A DNA stretch of 64,000 nt from Leifsonia sp. Leaf336 (GTDB taxonomy: Bacteria > Actinomycetota > Actinomycetes > Actinomycetales > Microbacteriaceae), in NCBI RefSeq assembly GCF_001423695.1, contig NZ_LMOZ01000002.1, positions 728,298 to 792,297 of the forward strand. The letters run 5' to 3'. Below are positions 8,584 through 17,730 of the stretch, one piece after another. Every line of letters starts with the position of its first letter. The first letter of the stretch is position 1. The notes under the pieces are model-generated. The model ran no database searches. It was not told where the DNA came from and saw nothing but the letters and a program-made list of their open reading frames with translations. The position numbers and the translations under genes are program-made.

Positions 8584-10107
8584 TCAGTCGCGCACCGGCT
8601 CCAGCAGCAGTTCCGGCTCGGGGGCGACGCGGCGGTCGCGGGCCCGCTGCCAGAAGTAGCCGGCCAACGCCAGAACCGTGATGACGATCAGCGTGCCGAC
8701 GGTGAAGCCCTCGAAGGTCGGCCGGTCGACGCCCCAGGTGTCGATGAAGTCGTACTTGAGGCCGAACACCGACTCGAGCGTGCCGGGGAACACCGCGACC
8801 CACGAGCCGAGCAGCACCCAGGCGTAGATGACGACGACGGCGGTCCACAGGCCGGCCTTGCCGCCCGGGACGCGGAACGGACGCTCGATGTCCGGGTACT
8901 TGCGGCGCAACCGGATGATCGACGGGAAGATCACCAGGTACGACAGCAGCAGCGTCGAGATCGCGACGGTCAGCACGACGGTGAACACGGCGGCGGTGCT
9001 GCCCTTCAGCAGCAACGTCGCGGCGATGCAGAAGACGGTGGCGACGATCCCGGAGAGCAGATTCATCCGCACCGGGGTGCCGAACCGCTTGGAGAAGACG
9101 CCGAAGTAGCGGAAGAACGCGCCGTCGGCGCCGGCGGCGGCCTGAACTCGGTCGGAGGCGATCATCCAGGCGCTCGCCTGCGTCAGCACCACGAACACGA
9201 ACAGCAGAGCCGCGACGAACATCACCGGCCCGGTGGCGATCCCGTAGACCGAGAACACCTCTTTGAACGCGTCGAGGAGGCCGCTGGCGCCCTGCACCTT
9301 GTCGGCCGGGAGCACCGCCAGGATGGCGAAGATCGGGACGAGGTAGCACAGGATCGAGATGATGCCGGAGGAGGTGATGGCCCGCGGGACGTCCTTCTGC
9401 GGGTTGCGCATCTCCTCGGCCGCGCCGTTGGGCGCCTCGAATCCTACGACCGCGAAGAGGATGACCGGGGTCACCGCGAGGAAGCCGCCGAGCGTCGGCG
9501 AGAAGGCGCCGGCCGCGTAGCCGTGGACGCCGTTCTTCATCGCGTAGACCACGACCGTGACGACGAAGACCAGCAGCAGCGCGATCTTCACGACCGCTCC
9601 GGCGGCGACGATGTGCTTGCCGTAGCGGAGGCCGATGATCGCCGTGCCGATGGCCAGCCAGATGAACGCCAGCTTGAAGACGATGTCACCGGCGCTGCCC
9701 TCCGGCAGCGGCGCGATGTAGGCGCCCCAGGTGGCGGCCGAGATGAACACCAGCGAGCCGCCCATCCAGAGCGGGTTGGTGATCCAGTAGAAGAGCGTCG
9801 CGATCGCGCCGGTGAGCTTGCCGAACGCGAGCCGCACCCAGACGAAGGGGCCGCCCTCGTCGTGGAAGGTGCTGCCGAGCTCGGAGATGACGAGCGCGTA
9901 CGGGAACAGGAACGTGATGCCGATCACGGCGGTCCAGGTGAACGCCTCCGCACCGCCACCCGCCGCGATCTGCGCGACGGTGTCGATGGAGATGACAGCG
10001 CCGATCGAGAGGAAGACGATGTCGAGGCGGCCCAGCGTCTTGTGGAAACGCTGGGCCCGGATGCTGGAGGTCGCGAGTTTCGCGTCGTTCCGGGTGGATG
10101 AACTCAT
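8584..10107 (-). CDS. APC superfamily amino acid/amine permease
   Basis: A 507-residue transporter with about twelve membrane segments and the typical APC opening after a short polar N-terminus (GRLDIVFLSIGAVISIDTVA). The conserved loop after the fifth segment is visible (GFEAPNGAAEEMRNPQKDVPRAI), as in amino acid and amine permeases. The start ATG 10107 has AAGGAG about nine bases upstream. It is the last gene of a minus-strand operon with the CitE-like lyase and aldehyde dehydrogenase, which suggests import of a compound oxidised via an aldehyde. The substrate is unknown. The 3' end faces the GMC gene across a strong hairpin. Confidence 0.9.
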   Translation of the reverse strand: MSSSTRNDAKLATSSIRAQRFHKTLGRLDIVFLSIGAVISIDTVAQIAAGGGAEAFTWTAVIGITFLFPYALVISELGSTFHDEGGPFVWVRLAFGKLTGAIATLFYWITNPLWMGGSLVFISAATWGAYIAPLPEGSAGDIVFKLAFIWLAIGTAIIGLRYGKHIVAAGAVVKIALLLVFVVTVVVYAMKNGVHGYAAGAFSPTLGGFLAVTPVILFAVVGFEAPNGAAEEMRNPQKDVPRAITSSGIISILCYLVPIFAILAVLPADKVQGASGLLDAFKEVFSVYGIATGPVMFVAALLFVFVVLTQASAWMIASDRVQAAAGADGAFFRYFGVFSKRFGTPVRMNLLSGIVATVFCIAATLLLKGSTAAVFTVVLTVAISTLLLSYLVIFPSIIRLRRKYPDIERPFRVPGGKAGLWTAVVVIYAWVLLGSWVAVFPGTLESVFGLKYDFIDTWGVDRPTFEGFTVGTLIVITVLALAGYFWQRARDRRVAPEPELLLEPVRD

Positions 10108-10125
10108 CGGGGGACTCCTTCGTCC

Positions 10126-11004
10126 TTACATTCTCGTGGGGGATGGGGTGGAATTCGGGGCAGAGCTGAACGCGCGGTCGAGCTCGAGGATCCGCTCGGC
10201 CCGGCCGAGACGCGGGAGGTCGCTGCCGTCGCGCACGACGCGGCCGCAGGCGTCGAACTCCTCCAGGAAGTCGCTGGCCCACGACACCTCCTCGGCCGAC
10301 GGCGCCATCACCTCGTTGACGATCGCGACCTGGGCCTCGCGGAGGCAGAGCCGCCCGGTGAGGCCGAGCGCCGACGCCGAGCGGGACTGCTCGGTGACGA
10401 TCGGCACGCCGTCGACGACCGACGGTCCGTCGATCGGGCCGGGGAGGCTTCCCACGCGGCTCGCGACGACCAGCCGCGAGCGCGGGTAGGCGAGGGCGAG
10501 CTCGTTGTTGGCGACGCCCGTGTCGCGGCGGTAGTCGCCGCTGCCGAACGCGAGCCGGAAAACACCGGCGGCGCGTGCGATCGCGGCCGCGTTCTCGATT
10601 CCGAGCGCCGATTCGATCAGCGCGACGACCGGCGTCCCGCCGCCGAGTCGCTCGGAGGTCTCGGCGACGTGGCCGGCCTCCTCGGTCTTCGCGAGCACGA
10701 CGCCGAGCAATCCGGGCGCGCCCCGGAGCCGGTCGAGGTCGTCCGCCCAGAACGGCGTGGTGCGGTCGTTGATCCGCACCCACGCCTCGCCTCCGGTCTC
10801 GAGGAACCGGGCGACGCGCTCGCGCTCGACGCCTTTGCGGGAGGCGTCGATGGCGTCCTCCAGGTCGATGACGACGGCGTCGGCCCGCGAGCCGCTGACG
10901 GCGACCGCGTCGAGGCGGGCCGCCGAGATCAGCAGCCAGGTGCGGGCGACGTCCGCGGGGACGCCGAAGCCGGGGCGGGAGGGCGTGTCGAGCTGCAGGG
11001 TCAT
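10126..11004 (-). CDS. HpcH/HpaI aldolase / citrate lyase beta-subunit-like protein
   Basis: A 292-residue TIM-barrel lyase of the CitE family. These enzymes split or join 3-hydroxy(acyl-CoA) compounds such as malyl-CoA or citramalyl-CoA with Mg2+. Visible signatures are the N-terminal RTWLLISAARLDAVAVSGSR, the acidic VVIDLEDAIDAS that helps bind Mg2+, the FARINDR-like arginine strand (WVRINDRTTP), the second metal site in ALIESALGIENA, and the RLAFGSGDY strand. It is a stand-alone protein rather than part of citrate lyase, as no CitD or CitF genes are nearby. It sits 13 bases downstream of the aldehyde dehydrogenase and is probably cotranscribed with it and the permease. The acyl substrate is unknown. 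Confidence 0.85.
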   Translation of the reverse strand: MTLQLDTPSRPGFGVPADVARTWLLISAARLDAVAVSGSRADAVVIDLEDAIDASRKGVERERVARFLETGGEAWVRINDRTTPFWADDLDRLRGAPGLLGVVLAKTEEAGHVAETSERLGGGTPVVALIESALGIENAAAIARAAGVFRLAFGSGDYRRDTGVANNELALAYPRSRLVVASRVGSLPGPIDGPSVVDGVPIVTEQSRSASALGLTGRLCLREAQVAIVNEVMAPSAEEVSWASDFLEEFDACGRVVRDGSDLPRLGRAERILELDRAFSSAPNSTPSPTRM

Positions 11005-11017
11005 GGTGTGGTGCGTC

Positions 11018-12481
11018 CTAGTCGTGCTGGAACCACGTGGTCTTCAGGCCGACGTAGTTGTCGATGGCGTGCCGGGAGAGATCGCGGCCGAACCCGGACT
11101 GCTTGAACCCGCCGAACGGGGTGGTCGAGCCGAGGGCGTCGACGGTGTTGACCGAGACCGTGCCGGCGACGAGCCGGTCCGACACCCGGTGGGCGCGCGA
11201 CAGGCTGGAGGTCCAGACCGACGCCGCGAGGCCGTAATCGGTCGCGTTCGCGGCGTGCACGGCGTCGTCCTCGTGGTCGAAGGCCTGCACCACGACCAGC
11301 GGCCCGAAGATCTCGTCGCGGTGCAGCGGGTGCGAGAGCGGGAGGCCGGCGACGATCGCCGGGTCGATGAACGCGCTCGAATCGCCGCGCTGGTGGCGCT
11401 CGCCGCCGATCAGCTCGCCATCACGGGCCGCCGTTTCGATCGCCGCCGCGACGTCGTCGGCGTGCGCGCCGGAGATCAGGGCGCCGTTGCCGCTGGCCGG
11501 GTCGAGCGGGTCGCCCGACCGGTAGGCCTGGGCGGCGTCGGCGAGCAGGCCGACGAACTCGTCGTAGACCGGGCGCTCGACGAAGATGCGCGAGTTGGCC
11601 GAGCAGACCTCGCCCTGATTGTAGAAGGCGCCGAACGCGGCTTTCTCGGCGGCCAGGGCCAGGTCCTCCGTGTCGGCGAAGATCAGGTTGGAGCTCTTGC
11701 CGCCGGCCTCCAGGCTGAGCCGTTTCAGGTTCGACTCTCCGGCGTACGTCATCAGCTTCTTGGCGACGGCGGTCGAGCCGGTGAAGGTGAGCGCGTCGAC
11801 GTCCGGGTGGAGGCCGAGCGCACGGCCGATGACGGAGCCGGGGCCGGGCACGACGTTGAGCACGCCGGCGGGGAGGCCGGCCTCCAGGGCCAGCTCGCCG
11901 AGGCGCAGGGCGGTGAGGCTGGTGGTCTCCGCGGGCTTCAGCACCACGCTGTTGCCGGCGACGAGCGCCGGTGCGAGCTTCCACGCGGCGATGTCGAGCG
12001 GGTAGTTCCAGGGCACGATCGCGGCGACCACACCGAGCGCGACGCGGCTGACGATCGCGGTCGAGCCCGGGGGAGTGGCCGGCACCTCGTCGGTCAGCTT
12101 GTCGGCCAGCTCGCCGTACCAGCGGAACGTCGCCGCGGTTCCCGGCACATCGACCGCACGCGTCTGCGAGAGCGGCTTGCCCATGTCGAGCGACTCGAGC
12201 AGTGCGAGCTCTTCGGCGTCGCGTTCGATGAGCTCCGCGAGGCGGTGGAGCACCGCGCCGCGGTCGGCGGCGCCGAGTCCGCTCCACACCCGGCTGTCGT
12301 AGGCGGCCCGGGCGGCGGCGACGGCGCGGTCGACATCGGCGAGGCCGCTCTTGGCGACCTCCGCGAGGGCCGCGCCGGTCGCGGGGTTGATCGTGACGAA
12401 GGTCTCGCCGGAGGCCGCGCCGACCCGGTCGCCGTCGATGAGTGCCCTGCCGTCGATGCGGACGGTTGTGTCGATCGTCAT
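11018..12481 (-). CDS. NAD(P)-dependent aldehyde dehydrogenase
   Basis: A 487-residue cytosolic aldehyde dehydrogenase oxidising an aldehyde to the acid. Signatures in order are the Rossmann region PWNYPLDIAAWKLAPALVAG, the GSTAVAKKL turn, the general base in SLEAGGKSS, the catalytic cysteine in YNQGEVCSANSRIF, and the C-terminal PFGGFKQSGFGRD. The start is ATG 12481 (MTIDTTVRIDG); a longer frame adds 31 residues that look non-coding. No strong ribosome site is seen at 12481. It heads the minus-strand operon and is divergent from the monooxygenase operon across 279 bases. Betaine-aldehyde or gamma-aminobutyraldehyde-type substrates fit the neighbourhood but are not proven. Confidence 0.9.
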   Translation of the reverse strand: MTIDTTVRIDGRALIDGDRVGAASGETFVTINPATGAALAEVAKSGLADVDRAVAAARAAYDSRVWSGLGAADRGAVLHRLAELIERDAEELALLESLDMGKPLSQTRAVDVPGTAATFRWYGELADKLTDEVPATPPGSTAIVSRVALGVVAAIVPWNYPLDIAAWKLAPALVAGNSVVLKPAETTSLTALRLGELALEAGLPAGVLNVVPGPGSVIGRALGLHPDVDALTFTGSTAVAKKLMTYAGESNLKRLSLEAGGKSSNLIFADTEDLALAAEKAAFGAFYNQGEVCSANSRIFVERPVYDEFVGLLADAAQAYRSGDPLDPASGNGALISGAHADDVAAAIETAARDGELIGGERHQRGDSSAFIDPAIVAGLPLSHPLHRDEIFGPLVVVQAFDHEDDAVHAANATDYGLAASVWTSSLSRAHRVSDRLVAGTVSVNTVDALGSTTPFGGFKQSGFGRDLSRHAIDNYVGLKTTWFQHD

Positions 12482-12760
12482 GCCGGAAGAGTACGCAGGA
12501 TGAGTGCATCGAAACGAGCGACGAAAAGCGTTGAAGTGCATCGAGAGAATCGATGTCGCGGAAGGGCGCTGCACATCGGCCGGGCAATGCAGGAAATGTT
12601 CACGCGCGTGAAACGCACGCGAAGCATCACTTCACCTGATCTGATTCGTCGATTCTCATTGTTTTACAGATTCCATCGCTCCTGCTGACAATGACTGGAC
12701 GAGCCGCGGGACGCACGGACCGCTCACGGTTCAGCTCACGGATCAGCGAAGGAGATCAGC
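12482..12760. promoter_or_regulatory. Shared divergent promoter region
   Basis: This 279-base stretch lies between the divergent aldehyde dehydrogenase and monooxygenase operons and carries no convincing gene. It is AT-richer around 12640-12690 (TTGTTTTACAGATTCC), where a plus-strand promoter could lie. GAAGGAG at 12749-12755 is the ribosome site of the monooxygenase. I could not define an operator. Confidence 0.35.
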
Positions 12761-14041
12761 ATGTCGAGCCAGGAAATCGAGGTCCTCGTCGTCGGCGCCG
12801 GGCAGGCCGGTGTGGCGATGAGCGATCATCTGACCGACCGCGGCATCCCGCACCTCGTGCTCGAGAAGGGCCGCATCGCCGAGCGCTGGCGCTCCGGGCG
12901 GTGGGACTCGCTGGTCGCCAACGGCCCCGCCTGGCACGACCGCTTCCCGAAGCTCGAGTTCGAGACCGTCGGCGCCGACGACTTCGCTCCCAAGGAGGAC
13001 GTGGCCGACTACTTCGTCGCCTACACGAAGCTCATCGACGCTCCCATCCGCACCGGCGTGGAGGTCACCCGCGTCGTGCGCAACAGCGACCGGCCCGGCT
13101 TCACCGTCGAGACCTCCGAGGGCGACCTCCAGGCGCGCTACGTCGTCGCGGCGACCGGGCCGTTCCAGGTGCCGGTCATCCCGGCGGTCGTGCCGGACGA
13201 CTCCGGTCTCACCCAGCTGCACTCCAGCGACTACCGCAACCCGGCTCAGCTGCCGGAGGGCGGCGTGCTGGTCGTGGGCGCCGGGTCGTCTGGCGTGCAG
13301 ATCGCCGACGAGCTGCGACGCTCCGGACGCGAGGTCTGGCTGTCCGTCGGCCCGCACGACCGGCCTCCCCGTCGCTACCGCGGCCGCGACTTCGTCTGGT
13401 GGCTGGGCGTGCTCGGCAAGTGGGACCTCGCCGCGCCTCCGCAGGGCGCCGAGCACGTCACCATCGCGGTGAGCGGCGCCGACGGCGGGCACACGGTCGA
13501 CTTCCGCGAGCTCGCGGCGACCGGCATCACGCTGGTCGGCCGCACCGACGCCTTCGCCGACGGCCGGATGCGGTTCGCTCCCGACCTCGCCCGCAACGTC
13601 GCCGCCGGCGACGCCAACCTGTTCGCGCTGCTCGACGAGGCCGACGCCTATGTCGCCCGAAACGGCCTCGACCTCCCGGAGGAGCCGGAGGCCCGCGCGC
13701 TGCTCGCCGACCCCGCGAGCCTCACCGACCCGATCCTCGAGCTCGACCTCCAGGCCGCCGGTATCACCACGATCGTGTGGGCGACCGGGTTCCGCACCGA
13801 CTACAGCTGGCTGCAGGTCGACGCGTTCGACGAGAACGGCAAGCCGGCGCACCAGCGCGGCGTCTCGACCGAGCCGGGCGTCTACTTCCTCGGCCTGCCG
13901 TGGCAGTCGCGCCGCGGCTCCAGTTTCATCTGGGGCGTCTGGCACGACGCCCGCCACATCGCCGACCAGATCCAGATCCAGCGGGGCTACCTCGCCTACG
14001 ACCAGCAGGCCGCTCTCGCGGCGGAAGGAGCAGTTCTCTGA
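12761..14041 (+). CDS. Flavin-containing monooxygenase
   Basis: A 426-residue FAD/NADPH monooxygenase that oxygenates nucleophilic nitrogen or sulfur, or inserts oxygen next to a ketone. The FAD-binding GAGQAGVAMSDHL is at about residues 11-23, the NADPH-binding GAGSSGVQIADEL at about 172-184, and the ATGFRTDYSWL motif near the C-terminus is typical of class B enzymes. GAAGGAG precedes ATG 12761. It is the first gene of a five-gene operon (monooxygenase, RidA, DUF1028, M20, aspartase) with overlapping junctions throughout, so it likely starts a pathway that releases a reactive imine or enamine handled by RidA. The substrate is unknown; a YUC-like auxin role or tertiary-amine oxidation are alternatives. 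Confidence 0.88.
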   Translation: MSSQEIEVLVVGAGQAGVAMSDHLTDRGIPHLVLEKGRIAERWRSGRWDSLVANGPAWHDRFPKLEFETVGADDFAPKEDVADYFVAYTKLIDAPIRTGVEVTRVVRNSDRPGFTVETSEGDLQARYVVAATGPFQVPVIPAVVPDDSGLTQLHSSDYRNPAQLPEGGVLVVGAGSSGVQIADELRRSGREVWLSVGPHDRPPRRYRGRDFVWWLGVLGKWDLAAPPQGAEHVTIAVSGADGGHTVDFRELAATGITLVGRTDAFADGRMRFAPDLARNVAAGDANLFALLDEADAYVARNGLDLPEEPEARALLADPASLTDPILELDLQAAGITTIVWATGFRTDYSWLQVDAFDENGKPAHQRGVSTEPGVYFLGLPWQSRRGSSFIWGVWHDARHIADQIQIQRGYLAYDQQAALAAEGAVL

Positions 14042-14478
14042 TGCCGACCCACACCCGGATCCGCCCGTTCAACACCAAGGACACCTACCCGGAGCAGAAC
14101 CTCGACAACGACCTCTGCCAGGCGGTCGTCGCAGGCGGCGTGGTCTACCTGCGCGGCCAGATCGGCCAGGACTTGGAGACCCGCGAGTCCGTCGGCATCG
14201 GCGACGTGGAGGCCCAGGCCGAGAAGGCGATGGCGAACATCGCGATGCTGCTGGAGGAGGCCGGCTCGAGCCTCGACGACATCGTCAAGGTCGTGATCTA
14301 CCTCATCGACCCGCGCTACCGGGAGGACGTCTACCGCGTCGTCGGCCGCTGGCTGAAGGGCGTCTTCCCGGTATCCACCGGCATCGTCGTCTCGGCGCTC
14401 GCCCGGCCGGAGTGGCTGGTCGAGATCGATGCGACCGCCGTGATCAGCTCGACGGTGGCGGACGGGGCCGCACGATGA
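14041..14478 (+). CDS. RidA/YjgF family protein (enamine/imine deaminase)
   Basis: A 145-residue small cytosolic protein of the RidA family, which forms trimers and hydrolyses reactive 2-aminoacrylate-type enamines and imines to ketoacids and ammonia. The fold is recognisable from AVVAGGVVYLRGQIGQD (about residues 29-45), the AMANIAMLLEEAGSSLDDIVKV helix-strand pair, and the C-terminal active-site arginine in ALARPEWLVEIDATAV. It begins at ATG 14041, where its first A is the last base of the monooxygenase stop, and ends overlapping the DUF1028 gene by 4 bases. A pathway-specific rather than housekeeping role is likely because it is embedded in a catabolic operon. Confidence 0.9.
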   Translation: MPTHTRIRPFNTKDTYPEQNLDNDLCQAVVAGGVVYLRGQIGQDLETRESVGIGDVEAQAEKAMANIAMLLEEAGSSLDDIVKVVIYLIDPRYREDVYRVVGRWLKGVFPVSTGIVVSALARPEWLVEIDATAVISSTVADGAAR

Positions 14479-15146
14479 CCTTCTCCATCCTGGCCGTCGA
14501 CGACACCGGAGCGATCGGCTCCGCCATCTGCTCCTCCTCACCGGCCGTGGCCGCCCGTTGTGTGAACCTCGCCGATGGCATCGGCGGCGCGCACTCGCAG
14601 AACATCACCGACCCCCGGCTCGGCCCGCAGCTCATCGACGGGCTGCGCGACGGCCGGCCGGTGGAGGAGGTGCTGGCGTGGGTCGTGGACTCCACGCCCG
14701 ACATCGACTACCGGCAGCTGCTCGTGATCGACCGCAACGGCCGGTCGGCCATCCACTCCGGTTCACAGGTGCTCGGCCATCACGGCGAGGCGCAGTCCGC
14801 GCACGCGGTGGCCGCGGGCAACATGCTCGCCCGCGCGGACGTGCCGCAGCTCATGGTCGACGCGTTCGAGGAGGCGACGGGCGACCTGGAGGTGCGGCTT
14901 CTGGCCGCGCTGAAGGCCGCCATCGCCGCCGGCGGCGAGGAAGGGCCGGTGCACTCGGCCGGCGTCGCGGTCGTGCGCGACGCCGGCTGGCGGGTCACCG
15001 ACCTCCGCGTCGACTGGGCAGAGAACCCCGTCGAGCTGCTCGACGAGATCCTGGTCGAGACGTGGCTGCCGCAGCGCGACGCGTACGTCACCCGCGGGCT
15101 GATGCCGGCGGGCGCGCCGAGCTACGGGGTGCCCGGGGATGAGTGA
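14475..15146 (+). CDS. DUF1028 domain-containing protein
   Basis: A 223-residue protein covering a full DUF1028 domain, a family proposed to have an Ntn-hydrolase-like fold but without a settled activity. Recognisable features are the start MTFSILAVDDTGAIGSAICS, the conserved AHSQNITDPRLGPQLIDGL stretch and the RQLLVIDRNGRSAIHSG strand. The start ATG 14475 overlaps the RidA stop by 4 bases and the stop overlaps the M20 start by 8. DUF1028 genes next to RidA and M20 genes are a recurring theme from memory, which suggests an amidase or lactamase step, but this remains inference. Confidence 0.85.
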   Translation: MTFSILAVDDTGAIGSAICSSSPAVAARCVNLADGIGGAHSQNITDPRLGPQLIDGLRDGRPVEEVLAWVVDSTPDIDYRQLLVIDRNGRSAIHSGSQVLGHHGEAQSAHAVAAGNMLARADVPQLMVDAFEEATGDLEVRLLAALKAAIAAGGEEGPVHSAGVAVVRDAGWRVTDLRVDWAENPVELLDEILVETWLPQRDAYVTRGLMPAGAPSYGVPGDE

Positions 15147-16296
15147 GCGGCTCGCGGTGACCGACGTCGTCGCGCTGAAGGAGCGCGTGCGAGAGCTCGT
15201 CGACGCCGACCTCCCTCAGCTCGTCGCCCTCTCGGAGGCATTGCACGCCGACCCCGAGACCGCGTGGAACGAGCACCGCTCGGCCGCGCGGCTCTGCGAG
15301 TCGCTGGCCTCGCGTGGCTTCACGGTGACGCCCGCGTACCTCGGATTGCAGACCGCGTTCCTGGCGACCGCCGGCTCCGGTGCGGTGCGCATCGGCGTCT
15401 GTGCCGAGTACGACGCACTGCCCGGTCTCGGGCACGCCTGCGGGCACAACCTCATCGCCGCGATCGCGGTCGGGGTCGCCTCCGCGCTGGCGCCGCTCGC
15501 CGACGAGCTCGGCATCACCGTGGAGGTCTACGGAACTCCGGCCGAGGAGGGCGGCGGCGGCAAGATCGAGCTGCTCGACCGCGGCGCCTTCGCCGGGCTC
15601 GACCTCGCGGTCATGGCGCATCCCGGTCCTGTGGATGTCGCCGAGGCCCGGCCGTTCGCCGTGGCGCACTCGCACGTGCAGTACGACGGCAAGGCCGCGC
15701 ACGCGGGCGCCTATCCGGAGGAGGGGGTCAACGCGAACGACGCGTTCGTGGTCGCCCAGGTGGCGATCGGCCTCCTGCGGCAGCAGCTTCCGCACTCGGT
15801 GCGCGTGCACGGCATCCAGACCGTCGGCGGCCAGGCGCCCAACGCCATCCCCGACCGCACAGAGGGCCGCTGGTACGTGCGCGCCGAGACGCTGGAGGAG
15901 CTGGGACGCGTCGAGGAGAAGGTGAACCGCTGCTTCGAGGCCGGCGCCCTGGCCTCCGGCGCGACGCTCACCGTCACGTCCGAGAGCCAGCCGTACTCGG
16001 AGTTCCGCAACGACGAGCGGGCACTCGGCTTCTACCGCGCCAACGCCACGGCGCTCGGGCGCGTGTTCGACACCTCCGGCGCGAGCGCGATGAACCGTGC
16101 ATCGACCGATATGGGCAACGTCTCGCAGGTCGTCCCGGCCATCCACCCGTACGTCGGGATCAACAGCCTCCCGGCCACCAACCACCAGCCGGAGTTCGCG
16201 GCGGCGTGCGTCGGGGCGGACGCCGAGAAGGCGCTGCGGGATGCCGCGGTCGCGCTCGCGCAGACCGTCGTCGACGTCGTGCGGGCCGCGGTATGA
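15139..16296 (+). CDS. M20 family amidohydrolase (AbgB/PM20D2-like)
   Basis: A 385-residue di-zinc hydrolase that cleaves amide bonds of N-acyl or dipeptide-like compounds. Metal-binding motifs typical of the AbgB/PM20D2 branch are visible: CAEYDALPGLGHACGHN (about residues 89-105) and GTPAEEGGGGK with the catalytic glutamates (about 134-144). The dimerisation lid follows (SHVQYDGKAAHAG), and a late histidine lies in TNHQPEF. Relatives hydrolyse p-aminobenzoyl-glutamate, beta-alanyl dipeptides or IAA-amino acid conjugates. Since aspartase is the next gene, an N-acyl-aspartate substrate is an attractive inference. It overlaps both neighbours, so translation is coupled. Confidence 0.88.
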   Translation: MSERLAVTDVVALKERVRELVDADLPQLVALSEALHADPETAWNEHRSAARLCESLASRGFTVTPAYLGLQTAFLATAGSGAVRIGVCAEYDALPGLGHACGHNLIAAIAVGVASALAPLADELGITVEVYGTPAEEGGGGKIELLDRGAFAGLDLAVMAHPGPVDVAEARPFAVAHSHVQYDGKAAHAGAYPEEGVNANDAFVVAQVAIGLLRQQLPHSVRVHGIQTVGGQAPNAIPDRTEGRWYVRAETLEELGRVEEKVNRCFEAGALASGATLTVTSESQPYSEFRNDERALGFYRANATALGRVFDTSGASAMNRASTDMGNVSQVVPAIHPYVGINSLPATNHQPEFAAACVGADAEKALRDAAVALAQTVVDVVRAAV

Positions 16297-17690
16297 GCGC
16301 GACCCGCGTCGAGCACGACTCGCTCGGGCCGGTCGCCGTGCCGGCCGACGCCTACTGGGGCGCGAACACGCAGCGCGCGGTCGAGAACTTCCCGATCTCG
16401 GGCCGGGGGATCGGCACGTATCCCGAGCTCGTCACCGCCCTGGCGCTCGTCAAGCAGGCCGCCGCTCGCGCCAACGCCGAGATCGGCGTGCTCGATCCGG
16501 CGATCGCGTCGGTGATCGACGCGACCTGCCAAGAGATCGTGGAGGGCGACCTCCACGACCAGTTCGTCGTCGACCTCATCCAGGGCGGCGCCGGCACCTC
16601 CACCAACATGAACGCGAACGAGGTCATCGCCAACCGCGCGCTCGAACGGCTCGGCCACGCGCGCGGCCGCTACGACCTCGTGCATCCTCTCGACCACGTC
16701 AATCGCAGCCAGAGCACGAACGACGTGTATCCGACCGCGGTGAAGATCGCCCTCACCATCGGGCTGCGGAGGCTGATCGCCGAGCACGCGCTGCTGGCGG
16801 CGGCGTTCCGGTCGAAGGGCGTCGAGTTCAGGGATCACGTGAAGATCGGGCGCACGCAGCTGCAGGACGCCGTGCCGATGACGCTCGGGCAGGAGTTCAC
16901 CGCGTTCGCGGTCACGATGGAGGAGGACAACCTCCGGCTGAACGAGACCATCCCGCTGCTGGCCGAGATCAACCTCGGGGCCACCGCGATCGGCACCGGC
17001 ATCACGGCATCGCCCGGCTATGCCGCCGCGGTCGTGCGGCACCTCGCTGCGCTCACCGGCCTCCCCGTGGTCACCGCCACCGACCTCATCGAGGCCACCT
17101 CGGACACCGGCGTGTTCATGCTCGTCTCGGCCGCGCTCAAGCGCGCCGCGATCAAGCTGTCGAAGATCTCGTCCGACCTGCGGCTGCTCTCCAGCGGGCC
17201 GCAGTTCGGGTTCGGCGAACTGCACCTCCCGCCCCGCCAGGCCGGCTCGTCGATCATGCCGGGCAAGGTGAACCCGGTGATCCCGGAGGTCGTCAACCAG
17301 GTCGCGTTCGCGATCGCGGGAGCCGACGTGTCGATCACGATGGCCGCCGACAACGGCCAGCTGCAGCTGAACGCCTTCGAGCCGGTCATCGCGAACGCGC
17401 TGCTGCAGGGGCTCACGTGGCTGACCAACGCCTGCCGCACGCTGCGCGTCAACTGCGTCGACGGCATCCAGGCCGACGCCGAGCTGCTGCGGACGCGCGT
17501 CGCGTCATCGGTCGGGCTGGTGACCGCGCTGACACCGCGGATCGGCTACTCGACCGCCGCGCAGATCGCGCACGAGGCGCTGGAGACCGGCGGCGACGTA
17601 CGCACCGCGATCGTCGGCCGCGGGCTGCTCACCGCGGAAGAGTACGACGCGATCACCGACCCGCGGCTGCTGACCGGGTCGGTGCGCTGA
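16293..17690 (+). CDS. aspA: Aspartate ammonia-lyase
   Basis: A 465-residue member of the aspartase/fumarase superfamily, a homotetramer converting L-aspartate to fumarate and ammonia. The catalytic flexible loop GSSIMPGKVNPVIPEVVNQV is at about residues 317-336, with upstream conserved segments GGAGTSTNMNANEVIANRA and HVNRSQSTNDVYPTA. The N-terminal DSLGPVAVPADAYWGANTQRA matches aspartases (fumarases usually have DxMGxxxVPA as well). Class II fumarase is the alternative, but the length and loop favour aspartase. It is the last gene of the monooxygenase operon, overlapping the M20 gene by 4 bases, which suggests the pathway yields aspartate. Confidence 0.87.
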   Translation: MSATRVEHDSLGPVAVPADAYWGANTQRAVENFPISGRGIGTYPELVTALALVKQAAARANAEIGVLDPAIASVIDATCQEIVEGDLHDQFVVDLIQGGAGTSTNMNANEVIANRALERLGHARGRYDLVHPLDHVNRSQSTNDVYPTAVKIALTIGLRRLIAEHALLAAAFRSKGVEFRDHVKIGRTQLQDAVPMTLGQEFTAFAVTMEEDNLRLNETIPLLAEINLGATAIGTGITASPGYAAAVVRHLAALTGLPVVTATDLIEATSDTGVFMLVSAALKRAAIKLSKISSDLRLLSSGPQFGFGELHLPPRQAGSSIMPGKVNPVIPEVVNQVAFAIAGADVSITMAADNGQLQLNAFEPVIANALLQGLTWLTNACRTLRVNCVDGIQADAELLRTRVASSVGLVTALTPRIGYSTAAQIAHEALETGGDVRTAIVGRGLLTAEEYDAITDPRLLTGSVR

Positions 17691-17730
17691 GCGACGGCGC
17701 TGAGCGATTGCGCTGTCAGGCCGCCGGGCC

